Assembly: GCA_905160935.1 (NCBI GenBank)
Contig: CAJHZI010000487.1
Span: 186,001 to 250,000 of the forward strand
Reading direction: 5' to 3'
Origin: Enchytraeus crypticus
Lineage: Eukaryota; Annelida; Clitellata; Enchytraeida; Enchytraeidae
DNA: 64,000 nucleotides
Positions 10,651 to 24,529 of the stretch are shown piece by piece (position 1 is the first letter of the stretch; the number at the start of each line of letters is the position of its first letter). A program made the position numbers and the translations under genes. The notes under the pieces are model-generated. The model was not told where the DNA came from, did not search any database, and saw only the letters and a program-made list of their open reading frames with translations.

Positions 10651-12406
10651 ACTTGTAGTCTCAGCAAGGACTCCAAGTTGCAGTGAAGCGGGTGTAGAAT
10701 GAGAATAATAATTATGTTATTAATATCGATTTATTCTTATGTTTTCGTAGCATTTCACAGCACGGAGAAAATTGTAAATTTGTCTGCAATATTGGTGCAT
10801 TATGAGCTGGGTCGGTAGTTTGTGGGCTGAGCCGGTGGCATGTTGGCAAGTTGTTCGAAAGCGTATCAGGAGGTGCAGGGTTCAAATCCAGTGCTCTCCC
10901 TGTCACTGAAATGCCATTCGAGCAGAAAACTGACATTAAACTTGGCTTTAGCCTTTTGGCCTTTGTTTACTTGTTTTGAGATAATGATTGAAATGTATGT
11001 TGGATTTAAATTAGGGTTTTAAATTGACTAAATTTTAAATAGTCAATCCTTTAATTGTACTTATTTTACATGTATTAGGGAATTAACTAGTTTTCAAATT
11101 GCGCCAAATTTTGAAATTATCTAAACCTGCTATCTTGCCACATAACCCTAGAACCACATAACCTTATAACCTTAGAATCCCGTTAAATTTGGCTAAATTT
11201 CTTCGTAAATTCCACTTGTAACAATATATTTTTAGATGTCGAAAACGTAGGCTACTCAGTGGTAATTGGATGTCAATTATCCTTAGTATAGATATCCTCG
11301 ACCCTGAGGAAATATCCATCGCTTCCAATTACTGTAATAGTTAGTTATGAATTAATGATGTTTTTTATCGGCATTGTGGATTGGGTTCGATTTTGTATTT
11401 TCTTTCTTCTTAATCTGCATTTTCCGGCCCCTGCACCGTCTTATATCTCTATTGTTATGTTACAAATGTTTTGATAGTTAGTCAATACTGTTGTTGAAAT
11501 GTTATTTATGATGTTGTAACTTTGTGTCCGTTAGTTTTATGCAATAGTTAACTTTTCATTGAAAAGTTCAAATGAAAAAATGTTATTGAGCAGACCTGAG
11601 ACTAATCACAGCTGTAATTTTCCTATCAATCAATTCTATTGATCTTTCGTTTAGAGGAAATTATTTTAAGTTTTGGCGCATTATAAGTGTATTATACTAT
11701 TATGATATATAAATATTATACTATTATAATATTGTATAAATTATACCACACTATTCTTAATGCTGTATATAACTATCCTCTCTCTCGCTTTCTCTCTCTC
11801 TTAGTGTATTGCCTAATGGCAGATCTCTGGCAGAGATCTCTTGCAACCAGCTCTATCTTCACCTTTCCTTTGGATTACTTTTCCTTTATTTTTGTGAAAA
11901 TTTAACATTAATTTTCTACCTATCCAGTCAACTCCAATCATTATCAATGTATTTACGCCATTATCTAGTCTATTCTTTATAGCAAAGGCTCTTTCAAAAT
12001 ATAGATAAATTTAAATGTAATTACAGCAATATATATATTCAAAATATAAATAAAATCTTTTAGGATTTTGGAACTACGGAATATAAATTTAAGAAAAGGC
12101 TCAAAGGAAACTATCTTTTATACTAGTAGGACTGTCTCAGAAGCACACTTCCATAAAGCTTGTGCGACATCGCTATCTGTATGGTAAAGATTTAGCATTT
12201 CTAACGAGAACACTGTTCTTGATTGAGCGATTCACTTGCTAACGAAAGATGATAGCTGAGAGAGTATATGAATTGTGACTTGTCTATCGGAGAAGTATAA
12301 GAAAATATTGGCAGGATGGGTGAAATACTTGTCTTTGATACTATATAGTTACTTTTAAGTGTATTTTCGATTAGTGTTTCTTTAGGTCTATCTATTCTCA
12401 TATACA

Positions 12407-12451
<45 letters not shown>

Positions 12452-14500
12452 CCTATATGCATTTACATTGTACATGTCTAATTGTATGTTTTGCTTGTGT
12501 GCTTGTTTGTCAAATATCAATGTTGGTGTTCGTGTAAATGTGTGCGTGTGTCTCTACAGTTATGCGGGATGGCCTTATTCTTCAGCCTTTATATATCTAA
12601 ACATTATTATATCTATTCATAGACTACCGGCTGCACCGAATGTTGTCAGTTTTAATCGTTCGTTTCTAATTCCAACAGAGTGTTGTGTAACATGTTATTC
12701 GCCTATTTCTATAATGCATTATTCTCTGCAATCAGTTGCAAAAGATTAAGTAAATACCTATAGTGTACGGAAACACTTTAAACTTAGCTTTCATTGTTAA
12801 TTCATCGCTATTTTTATTTTTAGCGTATAAGCTTTCGAAATAGAAAACTGACAGCAAATATCGCTGACAGTTTTGCCTCTATGTAGATGTATAGTTTTTT
12901 AAAAAGTCGTATGCATGCACAGCGATTATAATTGAAACTTAGCCTTAAAGTCTAAACCTCTTAAGCTTCAGATTTAGAGGCCAATTGGCATAGAAAGATA
13001 GCATATCTAATAAAGAGAATAATAAATGCATTAAGGGGCATCTTATTTAGAAAGTAAATATGTTACTTCCCTAATATTTAGTATCTACCAAGAATTTGGA
13101 CTAAATAGAAATAAGTGAAAGAAAATTGTAGAAGAATTTAATATTGCAAATTATGTTTTGAATGAATAATCTCTAATGGTATAGCAACCAGTTTTGATTC
13201 TCTGGTTTCTATTTCATTGGTATCAATTCAATCGTTAAAATATTAGACAGTTGTGGAATTTTGAAGGTTGGAACGTGGTTTTATAAGTTTTGTAACATGG
13301 GCGGACATACAAAATATTATATGATCCCCTATTATCCCCTATATCGCAAATTTTTTGTCTATGCCAAGAATATTATTTTGGGCATATAGCCACGTCTCTC
13401 CCCGTTTATCCAGAATAGATTCTGATATGTTTCTATTATATTTATATATTTGTGCTTCATTAATATCAATGGCTTAATGTTACCCTGACGGCAGAATTAA
13501 ATATGCAGTTATTTCATTAAATCCTATATATCTACAAAATTAATTAAGTCTTAACTCACATTTGTGAAAGCGTAAGAAATATCCAAGGCATGAATGTTTG
13601 TTGTGGTAGGTCTATTGGAGTGTATGCTCTCCATGGAGCGAGATTGTTGAAGAGCCCAAGCTGTAGTTTGTGCCTTGGACTTACTGTATAACGAAGAACT
13701 GGAAAAAAATAATTTTCCACGAAGTTAAATTAACTCTTTCACTTATTAAATGAAACAATTTATTTTACATATAAATGACTGTTTCATCTCAAGCTTTAGA
13801 TAATGTATTTAATATTAATCCTGATGTACAGTAAAATCTAATGTTTCTAATCCAGAACGCGCATATCAACTATTAATATCTTGGTGATATCTTGGACATA
13901 CAATAGACCGGCAAATGAATAATTGGTTATACAGCCTATTATTAACTTTTACCATATGCTTAAGCAAATGGTAAAAGTCATTGATATCATAATGAAATAT
14001 GGATGCATTACAATGTGTGTCTAACTTTTTAATATTAAATATCGTATAAGAATATTGTCAGGTAAATATATTTTAAGCCTTCGTATTTTTCACCGAAGTC
14101 GCATTCGACGAATGTGCAAAAGACATTCAGAAACATTTTTCTTCCCTTTCGTATTTGAGTATTAATGTGTAGATGTGCAAACATGTTAAAAAATGTAGTT
14201 GTTCTTAATATACTGATGTGTGAATATAATAGAAACTCTAATCTTATTCAACTCATTGTTATGTGAACATGTTAAAGTATAATTGTTTTTTGTTATCGAT
14301 AACATAATATTACTATTTAATGTTTCAAGTTTAAAAATCGTAACTTTTGCTCTCTTGCAATGTGACTTATGAAATACAAATTGCAAAGTTTCATAGAATT
14401 CGTCCATTTTGATACTCATCTAATTCGTTGTTGTATGTATTTTGTAATTCATCGATGTAAGCATTTATTTAATTAAGAATGTCTATGTAGAATACGTAGG
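10651..14500. other. intergenic, no gene seen
   Basis: AT-rich DNA between the convergent DGK and HMGB genes. It holds an old SINE-2 copy (about 10820-10950), a (TA)n array (12409-12448) and a 34-bp near-perfect palindrome (13945-13978). I find no exon-like coding signal on either strand. Confidence 0.5.
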
Positions 14501-14521
14501 GGATGATCTAGATATGGGTTT

Positions 14522-14850
14522 ACACCAGACTGGTACTGGGTTAATACTCCTGATACCAGACTGGTACTGGGTTAATACTCCTGACACCAGACTGGTACTG
14601 GGTTAATACTCCTGACACCAGACTGGTACTGGGTTAATAATCCTGACACCAGACTGGTACTGGGTTAATACTCCTGACACCAGACTGGTACTGGGTTAAT
14701 ACTCCTGACACCAGACTGGTACTGGGTTAATACTCCTGACACCTGACTGGTACTGGGTTACTACTCCTGACACCAGACTGGTACTGGATTAATACTCCTG
14801 ACACCAGACTGGTACTGGGTTAATACTCCTGACACCAGACTGGTGCTGGT
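14522..14850. repeat. 31-bp minisatellite (about 10.5 copies)
   Basis: The unit contains CACCAGACTGGTACTGGG then TTAATACTCCTGA. Copies are nearly identical (single changes such as CACCTGACTGG), so the array has been homogenised recently. Each unit includes the small palindrome CCAGACTGG. Confidence 0.95.
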
Positions 14851-15658
14851 ACTCTATACTCCCTTTTCTGAACGATTGTAGTAGTGGAAAGATTAACAAC
14901 AACCGCTAACGTTATCTTATACTATTTACTTACTACTTATCGTTATATCGGTTCTTCTAGATTCTGCTTAAGATTGCATTGCTGTTGAGCAGACGTTGCT
15001 GTTGTAGCACATTATATTTTAAAGGTCAAGGTCAGAGTTTATCGTGGGTTTCCTGCCTCTAGTTTTGGTAATGGGACGAACTCTGGATTTGAATCTCTGA
15101 TCAACCGCTAAATCTGTGCTAGAATTGTGCGAGATCAGTCACTCATGTGTCAAACTGATACATAATATAAAGAAATAAAAAAATTTAACATAGGTTATCT
15201 AATCCGTTATCTGATGTCGATGATATCATGGGATTAATACAATTACCATGCTCATAGAATGTCACGTTAAACTGCCGTATTATGCCATGCGAGCAGTATA
15301 CAAAATACTGTACGAGCATTTGTCGTATACGACATTATCAGTTCTGTCTCTCTGTATCCATGCATTCTTCATGAGCACTATTGTTACGTATGTACCAGTA
15401 GCTCTGCGACAGTCTAGTTTCTGCCTGAGTGCTTTATTATACATGTATGTCTTTGTTTTATTGTATTTCTAGTACCCCTGGAAAACTAACTTAAGAGTTT
15501 AAATTGTAAAACAAATTGTATGAAAGAAGGCGAAGTAACTTTTACAAACACTATGTACATGTATCGATTATTAATATGGAGCACATGTCCGTGCAAGACA
15601 CCGATTTCTTATCGTATTGAAATGAACTTTGATTGTGCCAAATGAAGGAAAGCTGAAC

Positions 15659-16130
15659 TGTATAGTAAGCGGGATTCAATGGGATCCACATGGTGGTTAT
15701 AGTAAGCGGGATTCCAGGGTATCCACATTGGTGGTTATAGTAAGCGGGATTCCATGGTATCAACATCAGTGGTTATAGTAAGCGGGATTCCACGTGATCA
15801 ACGTCCTGGGCCCTATGATTTTAGGCAATAAATGTCCCACAACATTTTTTTAAACTTTAAATTTCTCATAAATATGAGCAGCCGGGAATAAATGCTAGGG
15901 GCTGGGAGATTTTTAGATATCCCGCTACAAAAAATTTATAAGTTTGATGAGATAGGTAACTTAAAGTTTGTTGAGATAGGTAACTTAAAGTTTGTTGAGA
16001 TAGGTAACTTAAAGTTTGTTGAGATAGGTAACGTCAAGTTTGTTGAGGTAGGTTACTTAAAGTTTGTTAAGGTAGGTAACTTAAAGTTTGTGGAGATAGT
16101 AACTTAAAGCTCGTGGAGATAGGTTATTTT
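15659..16130. repeat. two neighbouring minisatellites (about 38 bp and 24 bp)
   Basis: 15659-15800 holds four copies of TATAGTAAGCGGGATTCCA plus a variable GGTATCCACATTGGTGGT part. 15938-16130 holds about eight copies of GAGATAGGTAACTTAAAG plus TTTGTT; since 24 bp is a multiple of three, it gives a spurious KFVEIGNL repeat peptide. Confidence 0.9.
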
Positions 16131-16440
16131 CGCTCTATATTGTCTGACTGTATCGGGCCTTAAGAACGGCTTTGTGAAAGCTGGTGCGAACTTCAGTTCG
16201 TTCAAGTAGATTTAAATTTATAATATTTTTACTGATAATCTATTTAACTATTTATTTATTGAATTTTGTCAATAATATATTTAATTCCCGTCGACATGAC
16301 GCCCATTCGTCAAATTAATTAATGTCTCTCGTGTGAATGAACTCCTAGATGATTTTCCCATTAACTGTGCAAACATAAACTGTATAACATTATGAGTATA
16401 ATAAACTAATAGTTATAATGCTATATAACATAACAACAAT

Positions 16441-16680
16441 TAGAGTGCTACTGTCGCCCATAACAACATCGAGCACTATTGAGACAAAAATCCCAAGCTG
16501 GAGAACAAAAGATCTAAAAACGGTGCAAATTCTAAAACCAGTCCAAAGATAAAGGGAATTAAAGAAAGGAGGTTTACGTTCCGGTCTAGTAGTATATATA
16601 CAGCGTTGCGCATAGTTATTGATGACTTAAGCTTAGCTTTGCGCTCATCGGTACATGAAATAAAGCAACAACAACAACAG
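16441..16680 (-). mobile_element. CR1/L2-like LINE 3' UTR fragment
   Basis: Shares AACATCGAGCACTATTGAG, CGGTGCAAATT, CCAGTCCAAAG and GGGAATTAAAGAAAGGAG with 53380-53530 and, in the opposite orientation, with 24840-24965. In those copies this segment follows a reverse-transcriptase C-terminal coding piece. Confidence 0.6.
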
Positions 16681-17375
16681 AATCTGTACAACACTCATGA
16701 CGTTAATCTCTTTCAAGTTTCTTGTTGATCGGTTGCATTTAGGATTTGATATGCCAATGTTTTAAAATCTCTATTAAAACATTGATGTCATACTCTATAT
16801 AGTTCGGCTTTAAGTTCACTTTAAACTGCTTGAAAAAGAAATAATATTGTGTTTTGCCTAGCCTATATGGAAAACTTAAATAACTAACTTAATTAAACTA
16901 ACGAATACTAAACATGTTGCCTATAACTTTTATTAATTTTAATTGAAAGTAAATTCCTTATTAGCGCAGCAAAAGAGATGTTGAGAAAATTGATAGAACA
17001 CTGTCAATCTGTGACCTGTCTAAATTGCAGCTTCGTTAGATTGAGAAAAGTGAAGATCTTTGGCAAAATTATATATTCGCAAGAGGAGTCAATTAATTTA
17101 CTTTATCTATATATCTGAACCATAGATTTGCTGAGGACAAAACCGCTCTGTCAATATTAACATAAAAGTCCAAATTAGTCTAATATTGAATTCGAAAAAA
17201 TAAATAAACAATATGGAATAAATTTCTTGTTAAATGTTAAGTATGAAACTGCCACATGCTAGGCCTATGACAACTTTGAACTCTATTAGTCTATTACACA
17301 TACCTCTTTTCAAGAGAGTATCGGCAAAATGCAATGACATTTAAGTCATACGTGATTTACATCAATACAAATCTC

Positions 17376-17480
17376 TCATTACTGTTTTACTTCTCATAGC
17401 TATTTTACTTCTCATTACTGATTTACTTCTTATTGCTATTTTACTTCTCATGGCTATTTTACTTCTCGTTACTATTTTCT
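17376..17480. repeat. tandem repeat, about 17-18 bp unit
   Basis: About six copies of TATTTTACTTCTCATTGC in intergenic DNA. The rest of 16700-19200 is AT-rich, with no coding signal that I trust. Confidence 0.8.
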
Positions 17481-19273
17481 CATTACACATTTCTATTGAT
17501 TTAGGCTTATCTCTCATGGAAGCCCAGTTAAGCTTCGTATGGATATGAGGAATGTTGGATTGCCTAGTTGAGGATACTCAAAATGCATCATTGATGTCGT
17601 ATAAAAGCAAACGCTAGAAGATCATAAAGCTTTTTTTGTTTATTCACTTAAACGCACATTAAGAGTGCAGACAATGTGACACTGCTGCCATAAATAATAT
17701 TCAAGAATTACATAATGAATTGTTACTGTGTTATAGAATATGGGACATACTTGTAGATAAAGTATAACGATATAGTTTGCACCTTACAGATATATGGACA
17801 TTGTAAAGAGCATAAAGTTGAAGTGGATTTCCATTGTTTTCCTCCGTATATTTTCTTAACTTTTCCCTTCCAGATTCATTGAATTCTATATTACACATGT
17901 AGGCGTGTGGACTGCTGTAATCTACTAAACATATATTCATAAGCATACATTCAGCAGAAAATGAGTCGCTCAGTCAATTACTTGACTATACAAAATTAAA
18001 GTACTTCTATATTCATGATACTAACATTATGGATAGATGATACTACAGATCTGCTCATATATAATGTCATCTCTCTGTCTAGTGCTCATACGTATATTAG
18101 AATGTATAAACGTGCTCTACAGTATGTTGCAGAAACAAGAATGCTATGCAGCTTTCACAAAACAGAGAGAAAACCACAAGTAGCATCGTTTCAGCTACAC
18201 GACAGGAACTCCAGCCAAGAAAACGTCTTAACACATTATATCTACAACAGCGTTATATCTACTACAGCGTGGATAATATAACAAGACGCAAGTTGTTGTT
18301 TGATCGTAAAATAGAATGTAATAATTTAGCATCAAGGGTAATTAATTACATATGGCAATACGATAATGTAACTAGAGGACTGAATAAAATTTATGCCTTA
18401 ACATAACTTAAAATATAAATAACAATATACATAGCATTAAGTAACTCTACAAATTGCTCTCATTAACAGTAAATTAGCTACGGCTAAATAATTTATATTC
18501 AAGCGCAGATACATCAAAAGTTCAGTTCTCGGCTGATCAGCTATTATCTCTGTTATCGCAAGAGAGTTTTTTTACACACAAATAAGATACAATATTATTA
18601 ACAGTGATAACACTTATCCCACAAATAAGTAAATATTAGAGTACAGCCGATCAGATGGCAAAATCTTGGATTGATGTGAACTAGGCATCGTCTTGGAAGA
18701 TGGAGGCACTGTAAACGAACGGCTAATACAACCATCCAATAGTCATGCGACCAAACAATATTTAAGTCCATTTTAAGAGCTAGATTGATTATAATTAATA
18801 CAACACAAAGTATCAAGCTTTATCTCAATGAGAGCTAAATAGTTAGCAAAAATACCCAGATAATTTTTTGCTAATGTATTTCTTCATAAGTTACATGTAA
18901 CTCAACAAGTAGATTAGATTCTATTTCCGCACACCAACTAATTGATACAACAACACTAACATTCATTAATCTAAGCGGAAGATCAAAAACGTTACACCTG
19001 CACAAAACACTCAAGACTATCTCGTTAGGCTTGCAGCCAGTAGACGATCAGCTTTTACTCGCCTCTCTAGTACGCGTCACTTATCTACATAGCTTGAAGA
19101 GAAACTGAACATAATACACATAAAACATGCGCACGCAAAACAAACAAACTAGTCATACGCTGCAGTCAATCAAACCCAACACTTGGGCCTCCGTTAACAA
19201 CTAGCGTAGCTTAATTATTCGCTATGCAGCCTGGCTAATCGTTGAACAAGGACCCCTTGTATTGTCCTACTGC

Positions 19274-21888
19274 TTAATCACTCTCATCATCTTCATCTTC
19301 TTCGTCATCATCGTCTCCTTCGTCTTCAACCGGAGCCGGCTTAGCCTTCTTTGCACCGCCTCCACCACCACCACCGGCCTTGTACACAGCCATCTCCTGT
19401 AAGTAAAAAAAGAAACAATGACTCACGATATTTACAGTGATATATAAATAGAGAGGAATACCAGGCTCTTATATATTAAAAAAGGCAAAGTTCAGGTACA
19501 TTACTAGATACAATGTAACATAAAAATTCCAAACAATTTATAAAGATATCTAAACAAGAAGTTTGAAAAAATTTGAAACCATGATCTATTAACATAAATT
19601 CATATAAATAGTAAATACGATATATTACATGTCACGTAAAGATTTTCATATTGTCATTTGTATAATGTTACAATGAGAACATTGACAGAATTAATGATTC
19701 CCCACCACAATAAGAAAGAAACGGTACTCTGCAAATAGGTGCTTACAACTATCACGTTAGTAAACTAACTAAACTAAAACAAACTAAATAAAGAACTAAA
19801 ACAAAACTAAATAAATATGCTTATATTCTTAAGACAAATCTATTGAGAGCTAAGGACAATTCAAACCTTCTCATATCTCTGCTTGTCTTTCTGAGCCATC
19901 GCCTCAAACTTGCTCTTGTTGGGACAGACCTCCCAGCGCTTGCCCAACTCCTTGGCAATGTCACCCACACCGTAGTTCGGATGAATAGCCTTGACTTTCG
20001 GTCTCTCCTCATGACAGAAGAAAAAGAATCCTGATCTATAATAAACAATAAAAACAAAAAAGTTATTAACACGCACAGAATTCTTTCAAGTGCTTTCTCT
20101 CAAATACAACATCAGTTCAAATTCTCTCAAATACAACATCATCATCATCATCTCCCTTGAATCCCCGTTTAACTAGGATCAGGATCGTTTGCTCAATTAA
20201 CCTTAGAAGTAGTCCATTCAAGTAACGAGTCTTAAAACAAATCTGCTCACAAACACTATCAGCTGCATACTGCTGCCATAACTGAGCAATGTCAACTATC
20301 AATTTAAGAATTTTAGGTCTCGTTAAATTTCAAACGGCATATTTATTCTGTACGAATTTTTACAAGTACATAAATATACTCAACAAGATAGAGTTAGAAA
20401 AATTTAGGAAAAGTAGCAACTGCTTTACCATAAAAGATTTTAATAGTTAATTCAACATTCACATTCAACATACTAGATTAAATATAGTATATAACTATTA
20501 CTTACAGAGCACGTTTAGGAGCATTGGGATCTTTCGTCTTCTTGCGCTTACCACCACCAGCTGCTCCCTTTGCAGGTCCACCATACTGCTTCATCTCCTG
20601 CTCGTACCTCACACGATCTCTCTCCGCCATGTCCTCAAACCTCTTCTTTTCCTTGCCAACCATGGCCTGCCACAACACCAACACAAGTCACTGAAGGTCA
20701 ATTTTCTAAATAACAAAACCAGGAAAGTTTGACCAGGATGCACACAAGATATGATAGTGCAGGATGATCGGCACAAGAATTAACCGCAATGTTGTCATTT
20801 AAAACAAAGGGCAGCATCTAGCTAATTATTCCAGTTTCAAACACAGTTCACCAATCAGCTTAATGTACTAATCAATTTGCTAATTATCTCTTGATTTTTG
20901 CAGCACAAACAGTAGTCTGAATGTTGTTAGTAATAATCAATGGTGGCTTTGCATTAAGTTAAATCAGACATCTGCAGTTTTGTCTAAATACAGTCCTCAC
21001 TTTGAGAAAAAAGTATTTAAACTTAACCAATCAGGTGCCCATTAAGTTATAATTAGATAGATATCATTCCTGAAAACAAATATCAATTTAAGAGACCAAA
21101 TCACACTTTCATGTTATCGGATCTTTTTTCAAAATGCAACATTCAACTAAAATGTATTAATATTTAGAGTACTTTACTACATATTCAACTAAAAAATGCA
21201 TGAAATTTTAAACAAATAAATCAATATTGGCCCTATATATTTATAAGAATGTAACTACTTTTTGAAGTCAATTAAACTACAAAAACGGCAACTACTAAGA
21301 AGAAAAACTATGTAGCACATGCGATATTTCATGTGTGTAACTATACAAAATAAAAATAATAAAAAACCATTATGGTGTTGACTATAACTATGAAACAAGT
21401 CAACTTGACAGCGGTCAAGAATGCCGACAATTAATTTCAACTTTAAGAATATGAACCAACTGAATATTAAACCGCAGAGTTCTATGTAACTACAAAATAG
21501 CAGTTCCATTATACCTTCCACTTTTAATTATATGCGCATTAAAATATCACACCGCTTGACTACAACGAACGCATCAACAAAATGTTTAAAAAAAACTAAA
21601 ACTTAGTTCAACAAATTTAATAGCAGAATCTCAAAAGGTTAAACTTTTAAATTAACTTGTAAATCAAAGGAAAGGTTATCGTTCAGTAAGAAGTGTCGGA
21701 ATAAGTTAGTATTGGTTTAATTTTAAATTCTAGTTTAATTATACCTTCCACTTCTCGGAGCACTTCTTGGAGAACTCTGCAAACACAACCTGCTCTCCTG
21801 GGTGCTTCTTCTTGTGCTCCTCACGGCACGTCTGAACGAAGAACGCGTACGACGACATACGACCCCGTGGCTTACCGTCCTTGGGCAT
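19274..21888 (-). CDS. HMGB: HMGB high mobility group box protein (complete CDS, 198 aa)
   Basis: A DNA-bending chromatin protein of the HMGB1/2/3 family. Coding exons on the minus strand: 21745-21888 (ATG at 21886-21888), 20506-20666, 19867-20035 and 19274-19396 (stop TAA 19274-19276). The frame is consistent throughout. Box A (about residues 6-78) contains [21 protein letters not shown] basic, Gly-rich linker ([18 protein letters not shown]) leads to box B (about 94-167, with [17 protein letters not shown]). A (Gly)7 stretch and a 17-residue acidic tail end the protein. Intron positions (after KWK and within PKRAL) look like those of vertebrate HMGB genes. Cys21, Cys43 and Cys109 align with the three redox cysteines of HMGB1. 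The acidic tail is shorter than in vertebrate HMGB1. The gene converges on DGK. Confidence 0.95.
20131..20195 (-). repeat. LINE/SINE-3 3' tail fragment in an HMGB intron
   Basis: Reads CATCATCATCATC then CCTTGAATCCCCGTTTAACT, the reverse of the family tail. Only the extreme 3' end remains. Confidence 0.6.
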
Positions 21889-23813
21889 CTTGGCTTTCCT
21901 GATCTAGAATTGAACTTTAGGATAAAATAGACACTTCTTTCTGAACAGATATTACCTGAAACAGCCAATACAGTATTGTGGTAAAATTTTAATCTGCAAT
22001 ATCAAGTAGGACCTCAAAACCAAAAGGCTACTAAAATTTACATACTATATAAGCATATAATATTGGTTATGTTCATCGCTTTCTATATTGGCTACTAATC
22101 ACTGGGTTCTGCACTATGACATTTTAGGTTTAAGGTATGCTAGGGCTACCGCAGTAAAATAATTTTTCTCCGACTATATTATCACTTTAAATATGATTAT
22201 CAATTACAGTTTATAACTATATAGAAAAATGGAATCGATAAGCCGCTAAGGCAATTATCCATTCACCAGTGAGAATTCTAGGATATTACTTGATATTCTT
22301 TTGGCATTTACTTCCAATAATCACAAATACAGTTTATTGAAATATAGTGAAGTCGCTGCTAGCACTCTGAATTATAGCTTTAATTTAATTTGACATTATA
22401 TCCTTAAACAAGCATCTGTGCTTCCTGACCCAGTGTGCCATTATATAATTACCATTTAAAAGTATATTTTTTTATAAATTGCCGCATCTTGATTCAAATT
22501 ATTTCCAATTGCATCTATTAGAGACAAATCAATGATTAATCTTATTCTATTACTACAGTTTTTTTATATCAATAAGTCCCTATTATTTTGCATGTCTACT
22601 AGACCATTTGGATCAATTTTATCAACTATTTAGTACATACTCCACAAATAATAAACATGACTAATTAATAATCTATATAGGCTTTGCAGAAGCTGTATTT
22701 CTCAATTTAGAATAAAGACTGCTATTGAATAATATAATTAATCTGCTATTGTATAATATAATTATGTCTTACTAAACTTCCATTAAGTTAAATCAAATTA
22801 TGTCTGAATGCCTAATTCGTATAATTAAATCCTTTCAATTAGTATAATTATCCTACCCTAATGCAAACAATGAAAAATTTCAAACTGGCGCCAAGTATTA
22901 AAAAGCCAAGCGACGCTAAAACACTATGCACACTTACTGGCATATGCTCACGCACAGAGCCCTTTGTCATATAAACCAGCTAAATCCAGTCTTCTGCATA
23001 AATTAACATACGTACACAACTAATTACTGCTAAAAATGTCGATAGAAGTAATAAAAATGTTCAATGAATTCAATACTATGTTTACCCTATACTGCATAGA
23101 AAGCGTATAGACAATGTACATCCATACTACAACGACTGTATGTTAGCATATAAAATGGCGTCTCTTTCTACGACCCAAATTTCATCAGCGCGTCACTTCT
23201 GTTGACCTTGATGAATGAAAGTCCCCTTAAAAATCATTCATCTAGCCCCTAATCCTAGCCCCAGGATGAATCGGGGCCGACCTTTTTGAAAATTTATAAT
23301 TTTTGACAACCCCTATCGCGATTCCATATCTACTATGTATATAGCATTGGAGATATATATACGAGAATATGGGATTTAACATTACAGCAATGGGTGAAAT
23401 AGGCCATCTTCATGCTGTATAACAAAGGAATGGAAACTTTCCGAGCCGATTTTCTAATCTTCGAAACTATGAAACTTCGCAGAAATTTAACCAGCCCCTA
23501 ATAATAGCTAACTAAACGCATATCTAAACTAAAACTTACAATCGCATCAACGAAATGAAGATTATTCAAGAAAATCGTTGCGCTTTATAACATATCGCCA
23601 TTAGCATTACACAGGGCGTAGGTGACGCTATCATGTAGCGTCAGTATAATAGTGTAGTAAACAATCATCAACTTTCCGTCAAATTATCTTAAAATCGCGC
23701 ATATGACTCGCCGGAAAAAAATAACCAAGCGTTAGCTAAATCAATATATACGCAAACCATTCGTACAAAGTTTCGCTAAAAAGTGAAAAAAATAGGAAAA
23801 AATGTCAACTTAC
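21889..23813 (-). other. HMGB 5' UTR end and first intron
   Basis: The 5' UTR part of the ATG exon is 21889-21903, preceded by the acceptor tctag. The intron runs up to the donor at 23809-23813 (GTAAG on the minus strand). It is AT-rich. Apart from a short inverted repeat near 23622-23642 (TGACGCTA/TAGCGTCA), I see nothing in it. Confidence 0.6.
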
Positions 23814-23950
23814 AAGACTACTGTCTCACTTTAGCGCTAAGTACAACCTTCCGCTTCGATATGCTGTACAGAAAGGCCGGCTCATTCTCCACCAATCAAA
23901 GAGCTCCGTGATGGACACGTGACGCACGCCTATGCTCTGATTGGTTGAGC
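23814..23950 (-). promoter_or_regulatory. HMGB noncoding first exon and CCAAT/E-box promoter
   Basis: A probable noncoding exon ends at 23814 with donor GTAAGTTG. Upstream, on the minus strand, lie an inverted CCAAT box (plus-strand CCAAT at 23892-23896), a palindromic E-box CACGTG (23916-23921) and a forward CCAAT box (plus-strand ATTGG at 23940-23944). Paired CCAAT boxes and an E-box are typical of broadly expressed, TATA-less genes. The transcription start is not determined. Confidence 0.55.
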
Positions 23951-24282
23951 TGTACCAATGACTTCCACTTTACTCACCAGGTAGAGGCAGTAATAATTAT
24001 TTTTAGTGAAAATTACTATACCCAGATCATACTGATTATAATTCAAATGAATTTTTTCAAAGCACATTTTCTTTTACTGCACATACATATAAATGCCTGA
24101 ATGTGCATTTATTTGTATGTGCATGTTTATATGTACTATTTGTGCACATTGCATCTATTTCTTTGAGTCGATATTTATATAATTTAGTTTTTTCATTTTT
24201 AGTTTGCATATTTATTTTAGTTTGTATTTTTTGTAAGCACGATGCGTGGTTTTTATAATCTCTTTGACGGCCTAAAAAAGTA

Positions 24283-24425
24283 AAAGTAAACACGCATTAT
24301 AGTGAATAATCAACTATGTTGATATCTATCACTTTTAAAACCACATGTTTAATCCGTTAGGCAATTTAGACCATTTTCTATATAACCAGTCCAGTGAATG
24401 TCCGAGATTTTAATCTCAGATCAGG
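24283..24425 (-). repeat. truncated SINE-1
   Basis: Matches the 3' part of SINE-1 on the minus strand (plus strand: AACACGCATTATAGTGAATA, ATCCGTTAGGCAATTTAGAC, GTGAATGTCCGAG). It stops before the B box. Confidence 0.75.
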
Positions 24426-24529
24426 CTTAGTGTGTGTTATTTCATATTTGAGTTTTTTAAAATAAACTGCAAATAGGGTCCAAATTAGAAAATTTTGTAA
24501 AAATTTCTGAAACCATGGTGCTCACCTAC

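Noticed and set aside
14522..14850. CRISPR-like direct repeat array
   Set aside because: Repeats abut with no unique spacers, and the genome is eukaryotic; it is a minisatellite.
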